The notes below the pieces were generated by a model. That model worked only from the letters and a program-made list of their open reading frames with translations. It had not been told where the DNA came from and ran no database searches. The position numbers were made by a program, and so were the translations under genes. Below are positions 26,175 through 35,800 of a stretch of DNA of 64,000 bases, piece by piece; within the stretch, counting starts at the first letter, position 1; the number at the start of each line of letters is the position of its first letter. The stretch is taken from positions 248,001 through 312,000 of the forward strand of contig NZ_CP109171.1 in assembly GCF_036246005.1 (NCBI RefSeq). The letters run 5' to 3'. This stretch comes from Streptomyces sp. NBC_01723. Lineage in GTDB: Bacteria; Actinomycetota; Actinomycetes; Streptomycetales; Streptomycetaceae.

Positions 26175-29072
26175 TCACCGGCCCACCTCCCAGCTCTCCA
26201 TGATCCTCAACGACTCCTGGGGCTGGTCGAGTTGGCCGCTCATCGCCTGCCAGGCGTCAGCGGTGGCGTCGACCATGGTGACGTCATCCAGCAGCGGCCG
26301 GAGCGAATCGGCGGCGGTCACGGTCAGTGTGGCGGGGCGCACCTTGATCACCGCTTCCGGTGTACGCCACCGTTCCAGCCGTTCGGCCGCGCTGACACGA
26401 ACGGCCGCCTCCCGGCGGAACAGCCCCGGCCAGAGAGAGAACTGCTTCTTGGGCAGCGGAGGTTCGTAGCCCGTCTCGTAGCCGTCGTCCACGCGGTGGC
26501 CGGCGCCGAGCACGATGCCGTCGGTGCCGGCCCGCAGTCCGCCCGCGCGGGTGACGAAGGCGGGCTCGGTGAGTTGCGCGTCCTCGGTGAGTTCGAAGAG
26601 CTCGCCGGGCACGAATTGCTCGGGCAGCGAGGGGAGTCCGCTGGCGGGCCTGGTGGTGCCGAGGGTGATCTCCTTGATCGTCCAGGTCTGCGTCGGCACG
26701 GGCCGCCGCTCGAACCGGGAGATCGGCACGCCCAGGGGCACCACGCGCTGGGTGAAGCGCAGGGTGGCGTCGGGATGCACGAGCGTTCCCTGGTTGAGCT
26801 TGTCGTCGGCGGCTTTGGTGAACACCAGCGCGGTCCGTTCGGCGGCCGGCCTCTCCGCCGCCCACGCCTTCGACCGGGCGAGTTCGGGTGTCAGAGCCTC
26901 GATCGGATCGCGTCCGGCCTTCTGCGCGACGGCGGGCGGCGAGCCCCAGCGGATGTCGAAGTCCAGCTCGACGTCCCAGAACAGAACCGAGATGCTGCCA
27001 GTGCCGAAAGCGTGCCAGGGCGCGGGCCCCTCCAGCGTGAAGTCCAGGGCGATCCCGGCCAGTCGGCGCCCGAAGGCGCGGACTGCCACTCCGGCGCGTA
27101 CATGTACGGAGAACGCGAACACCGGGTCGAAGACGAACAGAGCGTCCAGTCCCAGCCAGCCGGTCACCCCGCAGCCGGCGATCGTGGCGTTCAGCTGGAC
27201 CTGGCCGCCGAACATCACCGCGTTGGAGGTGACGGCGAAGTAGGCCTCCATGCGCAGTCCCCACCCCTGGCCCGGGGCCAGGTCCACTTGGAGCCGGTCC
27301 AGCGCGGGGACCCTGGCGGGGCGGGTGTAACGGGGGTGGAAGCCGCCGGCTGACATGACGAACTCCGGCTGCCGGCCGCCGCGTACGAGCAGATACAGCT
27401 CGCCGCGCACGGCGAGCCCGACGATCCACGACCCGGACAGCGACACCAGCAGTTCGAAGAGTGGGACGGACGGTTCGATCCGGCCGAGCACACTGGCTTG
27501 GAGGCGGATGAGCGGCACGGTCGGGTCGGGCAGCCCGACCAGCAGCCGTCCCAGAAGGAGTGCGCGCGCCGGCGCGGGCAGTTCGAGGATCACCGCTCCG
27601 GACAGCGACACCATGCGGCCGCCCCAGTTGAGCCGGATCATCGGCCCGACCAGAATGCGCCCTGCCGCCACCGGGAACGCCGATCCGAGCGATCCGATGA
27701 TCTCCTGGGCGCGTTCCACCGCGCGGTCGGGGAACAGCACGTGGTCGGCGTTCCCGTCGCCGACGAGCTGCTGGAGCGCGGTGACGTCCGCGCGTCGGTT
27801 CACCGCGACCAGTCCCCCGACCGCGTCCAGTGCGAAGCCCAGGCCGAGTTGGATGCCGGGGGTCGGGAACTGTGCGGCGAGCAGCGCCAGGAAGCTGGTG
27901 GGGGCCTTGCCGTCCGGCGGGCGGAACAGAGCGACCGCCTGGACGCGCAGCACGCCGAGGTCGACGGAGATCAGGCCGCCGTAACCCTGGTCGGGGGTGC
28001 GCCGGACCAGGCCGCCGCCGGAGATGGGCGGCACCTTCAGCTCGGCTCCGATGCCGTCCGGGAACAGCTCACGCAGCCTGCTCGGGTCGAGGCCGGGACG
28101 GTTGGCCGGGGCGAACGTGACCGGCAGCTCGATCCCGGCGCGGTCGAGGTGGACCCTCAGGGGCAGGCCCGGCAGTCCCGCGCTGGCCGACACGGACAGG
28201 GCCAACCGCGGCTCGCCTCCGTCGGAGGTCAGCTCCAGGGCGGCGCCACGGCTGGACACGCCGGGGCCGTTCAGCCGGAGCGGGAGGGGAACGTTGAGGC
28301 CGCCGGTGCCGGCGAAGCGCAGGCCGTCGGCCCGGTCGGCGCGCAGGACGACGGGCGCGGGAGGTCCCGACATCGGGCTCGCGCCGCCGATGCCGAGGAG
28401 CCGGGCCAGCGCGGCCGGCAGCACGGAGGCGGTGAACCCCTGCAACTCCAGCTCGAGGGCGGCGGGGGTGCCCGGCTCCGAGGTGACGGTCAGTCCGATG
28501 CCGTCGACGCTCATACCGGGCCCGTCGGTCATTCCGGCGGTGAGCTTCCCGGTGCGGCGCAGGCGGATCGCGGCGCTTCCGCCGGGCGGTGCGGGCGGCA
28601 GGCCCGGCCCGAAGGCGGCGTCCCAGCCCTGTGCGGCGGTGACGGTCGCCTCCGCGCTCCAGGGCCCATGGACGGTCTGGGGCAGGGTCAGGGCCGCTCC
28701 TGGAGTCACCACGACGTCGAACACGGGTCCGTCCGGGGTCACCCCGAGAACGGCACGCCCGCCGGCGGCTGCGGCAGGGTCGTCGAGCACCAGGGCGACG
28801 CCGAGGGGCGCGCCGGGGGCCCGTCGCCAGCCGTGCAGTCGCACCGGCGAGGCGGCGTCCAGGTCGCCGAGTGTCTCCCTCAGGAGTCCCACCAGCGAGT
28901 TGCCCGGCGGCAGCTTGTCGTGCACGGCGAGCAGACGGCCGGCGAACACGGTGCCCGCGGCCGAGGGGTCCTCGCCGAGCTGGGGCAGGGAGCCGACCAG
29001 GCCGTCGACGGCGTCCTCGGCCAGCGCGCGCAGTTGGTCGGCGACCTGCTGGAGGAGTGCGTGCGGGTCCAT
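26175..29072 (-). CDS. Large DUF6603-like beta-rich protein A3 (965 aa)
   Basis: 965-aa protein starting MDPHALLQQVADQLRALAED. It has long alternating beta-strand stretches and no signal peptide. Around residues 590-715 the pattern (DRLQVDLAPGQGWGLRMEAY, FGGQVQLNATIAGCGVTGWL, DPVFAFSVHVRAGVAVRAFG, WDVELDFDIRWG) matches what I know of DUF6603-containing proteins, a widespread family without known function. Earlier parts (SLSGAVILELPAPARALLLG, LIRLQASVLGRIEPSVPLFE) repeat the same amphipathic-strand style, suggesting a continuous beta solenoid or groove. The WD40 gene ends 6 bp before its start. Structural role is inference. Confidence 0.8.
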   Translation of the reverse strand: MDPHALLQQVADQLRALAEDAVDGLVGSLPQLGEDPSAAGTVFAGRLLAVHDKLPPGNSLVGLLRETLGDLDAASPVRLHGWRRAPGAPLGVALVLDDPAAAAGGRAVLGVTPDGPVFDVVVTPGAALTLPQTVHGPWSAEATVTAAQGWDAAFGPGLPPAPPGGSAAIRLRRTGKLTAGMTDGPGMSVDGIGLTVTSEPGTPAALELELQGFTASVLPAALARLLGIGGASPMSGPPAPVVLRADRADGLRFAGTGGLNVPLPLRLNGPGVSSRGAALELTSDGGEPRLALSVSASAGLPGLPLRVHLDRAGIELPVTFAPANRPGLDPSRLRELFPDGIGAELKVPPISGGGLVRRTPDQGYGGLISVDLGVLRVQAVALFRPPDGKAPTSFLALLAAQFPTPGIQLGLGFALDAVGGLVAVNRRADVTALQQLVGDGNADHVLFPDRAVERAQEIIGSLGSAFPVAAGRILVGPMIRLNWGGRMVSLSGAVILELPAPARALLLGRLLVGLPDPTVPLIRLQASVLGRIEPSVPLFELLVSLSGSWIVGLAVRGELYLLVRGGRQPEFVMSAGGFHPRYTRPARVPALDRLQVDLAPGQGWGLRMEAYFAVTSNAVMFGGQVQLNATIAGCGVTGWLGLDALFVFDPVFAFSVHVRAGVAVRAFGRRLAGIALDFTLEGPAPWHAFGTGSISVLFWDVELDFDIRWGSPPAVAQKAGRDPIEALTPELARSKAWAAERPAAERTALVFTKAADDKLNQGTLVHPDATLRFTQRVVPLGVPISRFERRPVPTQTWTIKEITLGTTRPASGLPSLPEQFVPGELFELTEDAQLTEPAFVTRAGGLRAGTDGIVLGAGHRVDDGYETGYEPPLPKKQFSLWPGLFRREAAVRVSAAERLERWRTPEAVIKVRPATLTVTAADSLRPLLDDVTMVDATADAWQAMSGQLDQPQESLRIMESWEVGR

Positions 29073-29078
29073 GGTGGC

Positions 29079-30152
29079 TCACCCCTGGTTGGCTTCGCCG
29101 TTGTCGATCACGAGGGCGCCGTTCATGGTGCCGACGCCGAGCCAGCGACCGTTCGGACTGAACCGCAGCGCCAGCACCTCCTCCGTGGGCACGGTGTACA
29201 GCTCCTTGCCCTCGATGTTGAACAGCCGTACGACGTTGTCGATGGAGGCGCTGGCCGCATGCTTGCCGTTGGGGCTGAACGCGACGTGCGTGACGGCTCC
29301 GAAGCTCTGGTCCTCCGGAGAGCCTGGGTCCAGTTTGGGCGCCCGGCCGCGCTCGATGCCCGTTTCGGCGTCCAGGACCCGGGCGAACCCGTCGGCGCCG
29401 CCGACCACGGTCCACTTGCCCTTCGGGTCGAATGCGAGGCAGCTCGGGGAGGTGACCTTCTCGTCGGGCTCCTCCGGGGTGGGCCAGACCTGCTTCCCGG
29501 TCTCCGCCTCGAACATGCGGGTGGTGTCGTCCGCCCCGCAGCAGAGCACGTGCAGCCCGTCCGGGCTGAACGCGACGGTGAGGACGGCGTCCTGCGGAGT
29601 CAGCCGTCCCAGTTCCTTGCCGGTCGCCAGATCGTGCACCCGCGCGGACCCGGCGTGCCGATGGTTTCCACCGTGGCGTTCGTCGACGGCCAGCGCGATC
29701 CGGCTGCCGTCCCGGCTGAGGTCCACATCGGCGATCAGCGGCGGGTCCACGGTGATGCGCCGCGTGGTCTCCCCGGAGGCCTGGTCGAGTACGGCGACCA
29801 GGGTGTCGGTGGCGGCGATCAGCTGTCCGTCCGGGGCGAACCGAACGGAGTTCACCGAGGTGCCGGGGGCGAGTGGGCCCTGCCACAGGGCCGTGCCGGT
29901 GGTGCTCTCCCGCAGGAGCACCTGCTCGAAGTCGGCCACGGCGATCCGGGTTCCGTCCGGGCTGAAGGCGATGCCCGTCACGGATCCGTCGGTGGTCACC
30001 TCCAGTGGCGGTGCCCCGATGCCGATCGAGCGCACCCGCAGCCGGGTGTCGCTGCCGCCGCCGGCGAAGCGCTTGTTGTCCGGGCTGAAGGCGATGGCCT
30101 GGACCGAGCCGTCCTGTGGGGCGCGGAGCGCGACGGTACCGGGCTCGCTCAT
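29079..30152 (-). CDS. WD40-repeat protein A4 (357 aa)
   Basis: Beta-propeller protein with seven or so WD40-type repeats and no other domain. The start is the ATG of MSEPGTVALRAPQDGSVQAI, 7 bp after AGGAGG. Repeats are visible as recurring AFSPDNKRFAGGGSDTRLRV, IAFSPDGTRIAVADFEQVLL, VAFSPDGLHVLCCGADDTTR and VAFSPNGKHAASASIDNVVR. No signal peptide. It is the first gene of the leftward operon A and is followed after 6 bp by the DUF6603-like gene. WD40 propellers usually act as protein-interaction scaffolds; a hub role in assembling the large proteins is inference. Confidence 0.9.
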   Translation of the reverse strand: MSEPGTVALRAPQDGSVQAIAFSPDNKRFAGGGSDTRLRVRSIGIGAPPLEVTTDGSVTGIAFSPDGTRIAVADFEQVLLRESTTGTALWQGPLAPGTSVNSVRFAPDGQLIAATDTLVAVLDQASGETTRRITVDPPLIADVDLSRDGSRIALAVDERHGGNHRHAGSARVHDLATGKELGRLTPQDAVLTVAFSPDGLHVLCCGADDTTRMFEAETGKQVWPTPEEPDEKVTSPSCLAFDPKGKWTVVGGADGFARVLDAETGIERGRAPKLDPGSPEDQSFGAVTHVAFSPNGKHAASASIDNVVRLFNIEGKELYTVPTEEVLALRFSPNGRWLGVGTMNGALVIDNGEANQG

Positions 30153-30604
30153 GACCGGTTCCTCCTGGTGCCGAATGGTGGCTGGCGGCCGGACACGGGG
30201 GAAAACGTCGGGCTGCTGCCGCGTTTTTGAAGAAGACGCCCCCGAGCGTGTTCCCGACCGCGGCATTTCGGTGTCCGTAGTACGGCGAACACCGCATGTA
30301 TCTCGAATGTGCCACTGCAGCTCACGTCCGGCTGCGTGCGCTTACTGCAATTCATCAGCTTAGTCGGAATATCCGCGCCCGCCACATCAGCCTGCGACCA
30401 CGCGATTCCCGGTCGAGTCGAGTCTGGAGCACGTCCCGCGCCCGCCTGGATCACCAAGATCGGGCTTTACGGAACTCGGCGCAGCTCACCCTTTGCGTCG
30501 TCAACTGTTCACCGCTGCAGGGCTATTTCCGAACTGCGGTCCAGTCCAGCCCGCGTATCCTGGTAAGTGTGGCCTCGAGATCTCCGCGACATTGAGGAGT
30601 CGCC
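30153..30604. other. Divergent intergenic region in the cassette
   Basis: 452 bp between the WD40 operon start and the nuclease start, noticeably richer in A/T than the flanking genes, so probably a bidirectional promoter region. No gene or recognisable operator. Confidence 0.5.
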
Positions 30605-31468
30605 ATGCCTATGCTGCTCATCAAGGGCTTTTACAACGTGACGGGGTCGCAGCCGGACGGGGACACGGTTCATTTCACCGCGGACGAGCCTTCCGAGTGG
30701 AGCCTTGTCGGTGGAGGGGGCGGGCGGGCTGTCGAGCACAGTTCCGTGGGACGCGCGAAACTGCGTCTGGACGCGGTCGACGCGCTCGAGACCCACTACG
30801 GTCCGAGCCGTGACCACCAGCCGCTCCGGTTCGCTCACGCCGCACGTGACGAGATGCTGGACTGGCTCGGCTTCACCGACGTCCAGCGACGACCGGACGA
30901 GAGCGTGACCGCCACCACCCCGGAGACGGTGCCCGGCTTCGTACTCACCCGTGGGGCCGATGTCCACGGCCGCTGCATAGCCCTGGCCGGACGGGGCGAT
31001 CCGCCCGGCACCAGCGGCCTGGAGATCGACGTGACCGTCCCCGTGCTGCGGACGACGGTCAATCACCACCTGCTCACGGAGGGTTTGGCCTACCCGACCT
31101 TCTACCGCAGCCTGTTCACCACTCTCCGTACGGAGATGGCCGCCGTGGCCGTCGGGGCACGGGACGCCCGCCGCGGCCTGTGGGCGAGCGACGTGACCAC
31201 GACCGGAGCAAAGATCACAGGTCCGGGCTCGCTCACCGACGAGGTGGTGATCCTGCCCAAACTGTTCCGGCGCACGATGGACTATCTGCGTTTGGACATC
31301 ATGCCGTTGTCGTGCTTCCCTGCCTTCCTGGCAGGTGGCCGGGACCGTTTCTCCGTCCTGTCCACAGGCGAGCGGCGTGCCGGCCTCCACCATGTCGTGG
31401 AGGTCACCAACGGCCACACGGTGAGGATGACCCGTCCGCCCGAGGACCTCCTCTTCGAGGACGCCTGA
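30605..31468 (+). CDS. Thermonuclease (SNase-fold) family nuclease
   Basis: 287-aa protein with an N-terminal staphylococcal-nuclease-like domain. Start at the ATG of MPMLLIKGFY, 5 bp after GAGGAG. Active-site signatures match SNase: DGDTVHF (residues 18-24), RLDAVDALETH with Arg54, Asp59 and Glu62 in the positions of SNase Arg35, Asp40 and Glu43, and VHGRCIAL with Arg123 in the position of Arg87. NHHLLTEGLAYPTFY matches the later helix. Insertions make the domain longer than the classical enzyme. There is no signal peptide, unlike secreted thermonucleases. It sits alone on the plus strand between the two giant-protein operons and converges on the second one, separated by a shared hairpin. 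Confidence 0.82.
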   Translation: MPMLLIKGFYNVTGSQPDGDTVHFTADEPSEWSLVGGGGGRAVEHSSVGRAKLRLDAVDALETHYGPSRDHQPLRFAHAARDEMLDWLGFTDVQRRPDESVTATTPETVPGFVLTRGADVHGRCIALAGRGDPPGTSGLEIDVTVPVLRTTVNHHLLTEGLAYPTFYRSLFTTLRTEMAAVAVGARDARRGLWASDVTTTGAKITGPGSLTDEVVILPKLFRRTMDYLRLDIMPLSCFPAFLAGGRDRFSVLSTGERRAGLHHVVEVTNGHTVRMTRPPEDLLFEDA

Positions 31469-31485
31469 CAGCTGTATCGACCCGG

Positions 31486-31505
31486 GCACCGACCGGAGTC
31501 GGTGC
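31486..31505. terminator. Bidirectional hairpin terminator
   Basis: GCACCGAC and GTCGGTGC flank a CGGA tetraloop, exactly filling the 37-bp gap between the convergent nuclease gene and the 264-aa gene. Probably ends transcription from both sides. Confidence 0.75.
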
Positions 31506-32300
31506 TCAGGCCCCGTCGACGTCTGGTACGCCCATCAGTTGGTGAAGCACCCGGCGGTCGATGATGATGATCGGCGTGGTCAGGCGGGCGCCGAACTCGA
31601 CCAGAGCAGTTTCGATGCCGAGCAGCGCGGCGGTCAGCCTGGCCCGTCCGATGATCCCGGCCCGCGCGGCGGTCTGTCTGACCAGCACCATGATCGCGCC
31701 CAACGCCCCGGTGAGCTTCTGCGCGGCCTCGCGGCCGTTGAGGGGAAGCTGACGAATGGAGGTGAGCACGGGCTGAAGGGCCGACTGCGCGGAGGGAATC
31801 AGGCGTGGTTCGATTCCTCGGGCGGTCAGCTGTGCGGACATGGCGTTCATCTGGTTGGTGACGAGGGCCTGCTGGGTGCGCCCGATCTCGGGACCGAGCC
31901 CGCCCTGCCCGAGGACGACTCCTTGCAGGCGGGCGGGATCGGTCTGCCGCAGCACGGTTGCCGCGTTGTTGGTCTGCTGGGCGATCCTCAAGTAGTCGTC
32001 CGCCAGCTTGAGGACGGGGTCGCACAGACTGCGTACGCGCAAGCCGACGGCGGGTCCGACGCCCTGCAGACGGTTCAAGGCCAACTCGACGGCGTCGCGG
32101 TTGCCCTGGATGTTCCGGGCCGTGTCCATCACGTTGGTCAGGTGGTTGAACCCGCCAGGACCGATGACACCGCCCTGGGCCTCGAACAACGCGGCCTCGT
32201 GCGAACCCTGGTAGACGCCGTGCATCACACCACGTGAGGAGTTGAAGAGCGCGAGAAGGGCCTGGGAAAGCTCCAGGATGAGTTCTTCGGTCGGATCCAC
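31506..32300 (-). CDS. Cassette protein B4 (264 aa), helical, unknown function
   Basis: Unrecognised 264-aa protein (MDPTEELILELSQALLALFN). Almost wholly alpha-helical by composition, with segments such as LTNVMDTARNIQGNRDAVEL, VTNQMNAMSAQLTARGIEP and ALGAIMVLVRQTAARAGIIG. There is a moderately hydrophobic Gly/Ala stretch near residues 195-235 but no clear membrane helix or signal peptide. Last gene of operon B, 11 bp after the peptidoglycan-binding gene. Function unknown. Confidence 0.8.
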   Translation of the reverse strand: MDPTEELILELSQALLALFNSSRGVMHGVYQGSHEAALFEAQGGVIGPGGFNHLTNVMDTARNIQGNRDAVELALNRLQGVGPAVGLRVRSLCDPVLKLADDYLRIAQQTNNAATVLRQTDPARLQGVVLGQGGLGPEIGRTQQALVTNQMNAMSAQLTARGIEPRLIPSAQSALQPVLTSIRQLPLNGREAAQKLTGALGAIMVLVRQTAARAGIIGRARLTAALLGIETALVEFGARLTTPIIIIDRRVLHQLMGVPDVDGA

Positions 32301-32311
32301 AGCCTGCGCTC

Positions 32312-32701
32312 CTATTCCGCGGAGATCGACTGCACGAGGCCCTGCAGTTCCTTGTCGTCGAGCACGGGGTCCTCCACGACCGGCGGTTCCTCCTCGACCG
32401 GCCGGTGGGAGAGCAGCAGCGCGAACATGGTGACTGCGCGCAGCTCGTCGAGCACCCCTGCCGTCTGCTGCTCGAGCGCCCCGATCGCCTGTGCTCCGGG
32501 ATCGACCCGGCCGTCGACGATCCCCGTCTCGGCGGACTGGAACCCCTCGATGGCCTCAATGGTGAGGGGCCCGACGAGGCCGTCGAGGTCCAGCGCCGTC
32601 TGGCCTTGTTCGGCGCGGAAGACATTGAGCAGCGCCTGAACGTACTGCACCTCCCGTCGCAGATTCGTGCCGTCGCGGCCGACCGACTGGCTGATGGGCA
32701 T
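32312..32701 (-). CDS. Small peptidoglycan-binding-like protein B3 (129 aa)
   Basis: 129-aa protein starting MPISQSVGRDGTNLRREVQY. Residues about 16-60 resemble a PG_binding_1 three-helix domain: VQYVQALLNVFRAEQG, then the DLDGLVGPLTIEAIEGFQ loop-helix that marks the family. The C-terminal half is helical with an acidic Pro/Glu-rich linker (RPVEEEPPVVEDPVL). No signal peptide. It precedes the 264-aa gene by 11 bp and follows the 1478-aa gene by 132 bp, in operon B. Cell-wall binding is inferred from the fold. Confidence 0.78.
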   Translation of the reverse strand: MPISQSVGRDGTNLRREVQYVQALLNVFRAEQGQTALDLDGLVGPLTIEAIEGFQSAETGIVDGRVDPGAQAIGALEQQTAGVLDELRAVTMFALLLSHRPVEEEPPVVEDPVLDDKELQGLVQSISAE

Positions 32702-32833
32702 GAGGTGATCTCCGAACGGCTCGACTGGTTGTCCGTAGGCGCAGGATGGCAGCCGTTCTCCGCGCGCCCGGGTTCGCGCCCCCGGGCCGGGCGCCCGGAT
32801 TCCCCCGGCCGGAGCACACCGCTGCTCGACGGG

Positions 32834-35800
32834 TCAATTCCGACGGCCGTCATCACGCCGGTGGTGATCACGGCGGTTGTGGTCATCATGGCGTCGGTGA
32901 TCCCCGCTCAAGTGAACGGTGTCGCAGTACACCACCGGCCCCGGTGTGGTCGGCGGGGTGGCCGCGTCGGGTGGTATGCCGTCGGTCTCCATGACCAGTA
33001 GACGCAGTCGGTCCCGTCGAGCGCCTGGGGGCAGATGGACCTGGCCGACGTAGGACGGGGTCCTTGTGGAGACCGCATCGATCGAGGTCAGCGTCACGGT
33101 CGTGTCGTCAAGCGTCACCCACGCCAAGTCCTCGTCGGCGACGGCGTCCCGTCGGCGTTGCACTGTGGCCGTGATCCGGGGCGGCGGGGAGTCGCTCGGG
33201 TCGTACGACGGACCGGTGACACTGACGGTCGGCACCTCGTCCAGCTTCACCCGCAGTTCACGGTCGGGCAGGGTCCGTACCAGATCGGTGACCACGACCG
33301 GTGAGATCTCGACTCCGGGTATCGAGTTCGGTTGGAAGCGCACGAGTGCCAGCCGTATGAACGGCAGACAGGCGTCGCCGGTGTCCAGCTCCAGGTCGCA
33401 GAACCAACGGTTCCCCATCGGGTCGAACTGCGGGGCGAAGCCCAGGACGGTGACGGTGGGCGACCCGGTGGGCACCGGGGTGAGCCCTTCGGCCTGCCGC
33501 ACCGCGTTGGTGAACGTCGACACGGTCGGTGCGACGACCTCTGCGGAGCGGTGGACGGGGTCGCGGCCCATCAGCGTCACCCCCGGGGCGTCCGTGACGG
33601 ATGTGCCGGCGCCCGTTGCCTCCCCGAGTACCACGCCGAGGAGTTCGCCGTCCCCGGAGGAGAACCAGGGACGCTGAAGGAACACCCGGATGCCGCCGCC
33701 ACGGCGACGTCGGACGATGGTACCGGGTGGGCCTTCGACGGTCTCGAGAGACAGCGTGGGTACGCAGTACAGCGGCCTGGGTGCGGTGGGCCTGGCGCTG
33801 CTGGGTACCGAGTGTTCGACGGCCGTGCCTTCCACGGTCAGCGCGTTCGCGTCGTGCTCGGCGAGCCGGGTCGGGAAGTAGTCGCCGAACCTGGTCCCGG
33901 CCACCGGGTGATAGTGCACCCTGCGGTGCTTGGTGTCGCCGAAGTCGTGTTTCCTCGGTTCCCGCCTGGCAGACTCCTCGGCGGTCCGGGTGCTGAAGGT
34001 CAGGGTGCCGTCCCGGAGGGTGGCCGGTTCGGGACCGGCCTCGTCGTTCAGGGGCAGCCTCGCCGTGAGGAGATCGAACACCGGCGTGGTCATCGGGCGC
34101 TCGGTTCGGCCTTCCTCTCCTTCGTCGGACACTTCCGTCCACTTCGCGACGAGTCCGATACGGTCCGTGCTGGCTTCGTCCAGCCTGATCACGCCGTCGA
34201 GGTGCTCGGCCGTGGCCTCCACGGGGCGATGCGCCGAGGGCTTCAGGTCCAGCACAGGTTGCTTCAGTGGCCGCTGTACCGCGTGCACGAGGGTGAGTTC
34301 CTGCGCGGGTGTGAACATCCAGTGGCGCCCGGCGGCGGCACGTTCCATCGCGGTGGATGCCCGCTCCCGCTCCTCCTCGTCCTGTTGTGCCGCCCTCTCC
34401 CGTTCCTCCGGCGCGGCTTCCGGTGTCAGCTGTCGAGCAGGCTGTTCCCGGCACCAGGAGGCCAGGCCCATCAGCTTCTCGTCGAATGGCATCGCGGAAC
34501 ACACCCGTATGGTGGCCACCCGGGCCTTGGGCAGTGAGACCGTCAGCACCCGTGACGACTCGTCGAAGTGAGGCGGGGCGTTCCCTTCCGCCAGCCTCAG
34601 CCGGAAGGAGCGGGGCCGGTGCCAGGCGCTGCCTCCCCAAGGGATCTCGAACGGCTCGCCCTCCTGCATGCCCGGCAGATCGAGCAGCAGAACACCGGTG
34701 GCCAATGGCTCGCGAAGATAGGGCAGTTCGATGTGTTCCCCTTTGTACCGGGCGGTCGCCGCAGGGTGCTCCGGGTCGGCGGCGGGCGAGTCGATCGTCT
34801 TCACTTCCACGTCCGGCTGGGCCGGATCGTTGAGCGAGCCGTTCTCCCGGGATGCCAGTTCGTAGCCGGCTTCCCTGGCGGCGCGGTCACGCGAACCGAT
34901 GGCTCCGTCGAGCAGCCCGTGCCGCTCGACGCACTGCAGTGAGGCCTTCGGGGCCACCAGGTGACGTTCATCGACTCCGCTGAAGGGCGTGTGCTCCCCC
35001 GTCGTCACCAGCGGCGAGCTGTTGAGCTCGGCGGCGTACTGTTCGGCGGTCCGCGCCGGTTCCGTGTCCCGGGGGGCCTCACCCGCCGTGCCCGGAGTGC
35101 CGGCAGCGGAGTCGCAGTCGACGGTGAAGCCGCTCTTGCGGCCGAGTTCGGTGAGGGACTGACAGCCGGGGGTGCCGTCGGCGTCCCCGCCGTGGAAGCC
35201 CTGTTCGCGCTGTTCGGCGGCGTAGGCCTCTGTCGTCTGTGCGCCGAAGTGCCCAGTCGCACCTGCGGGGATGGCCTGGTTGCGGTCGATCAGGGCCTGC
35301 TGGACCAGACGTACGTCGTCGTTGGTTCTCCCGGGCTGCACGTTGGCCAGTAGGACTGTCCGCGTCCCCGTGTCGGGGGCCCCGGCGCCGGCTGGGCCTG
35401 GTGCGCTGCCCGGGGTGCTTCGGACGACCATCCGGGACACCGAGGCACCCTCGTCGAGGGGCAGCCTGGGCACCACGGCAGGAGCCGGCACCGACTCGAA
35501 TCTCCGAAACACGAGTGGCCCATTCCCGGGCAGCACCCAGTCGCCGCTGCTGTCCTTGTCCACCAGCGCGTCGGCTTCCCCCGGAGTGAGGCCGTTGCCC
35601 GCCAGGTCGACGGTGCGCAGCCGTATGCGGTATCCACGACCGAACCTCAGGAGGGGCAGCGAGCCCTTCTGCACCCCGATGTCGATCTCCAGCGGAAGCC
35701 GGGTCCGTGCCTCGTTGGTGGGTTCGACGACCTCGTCGGGTGCCCCCTCCCCGATGCCAAGGACCCGGCCGGGACGGGGAGCGGAGAGGGACCAGCCTTC

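Noticed and set aside
27498..30230. Very long plus-strand open frame opposite the DUF6603-like and WD40 genes
   Set aside because: The minus strand carries recognisable WD40 repeats and ribosome sites; the plus frame crosses two genes and has neither.
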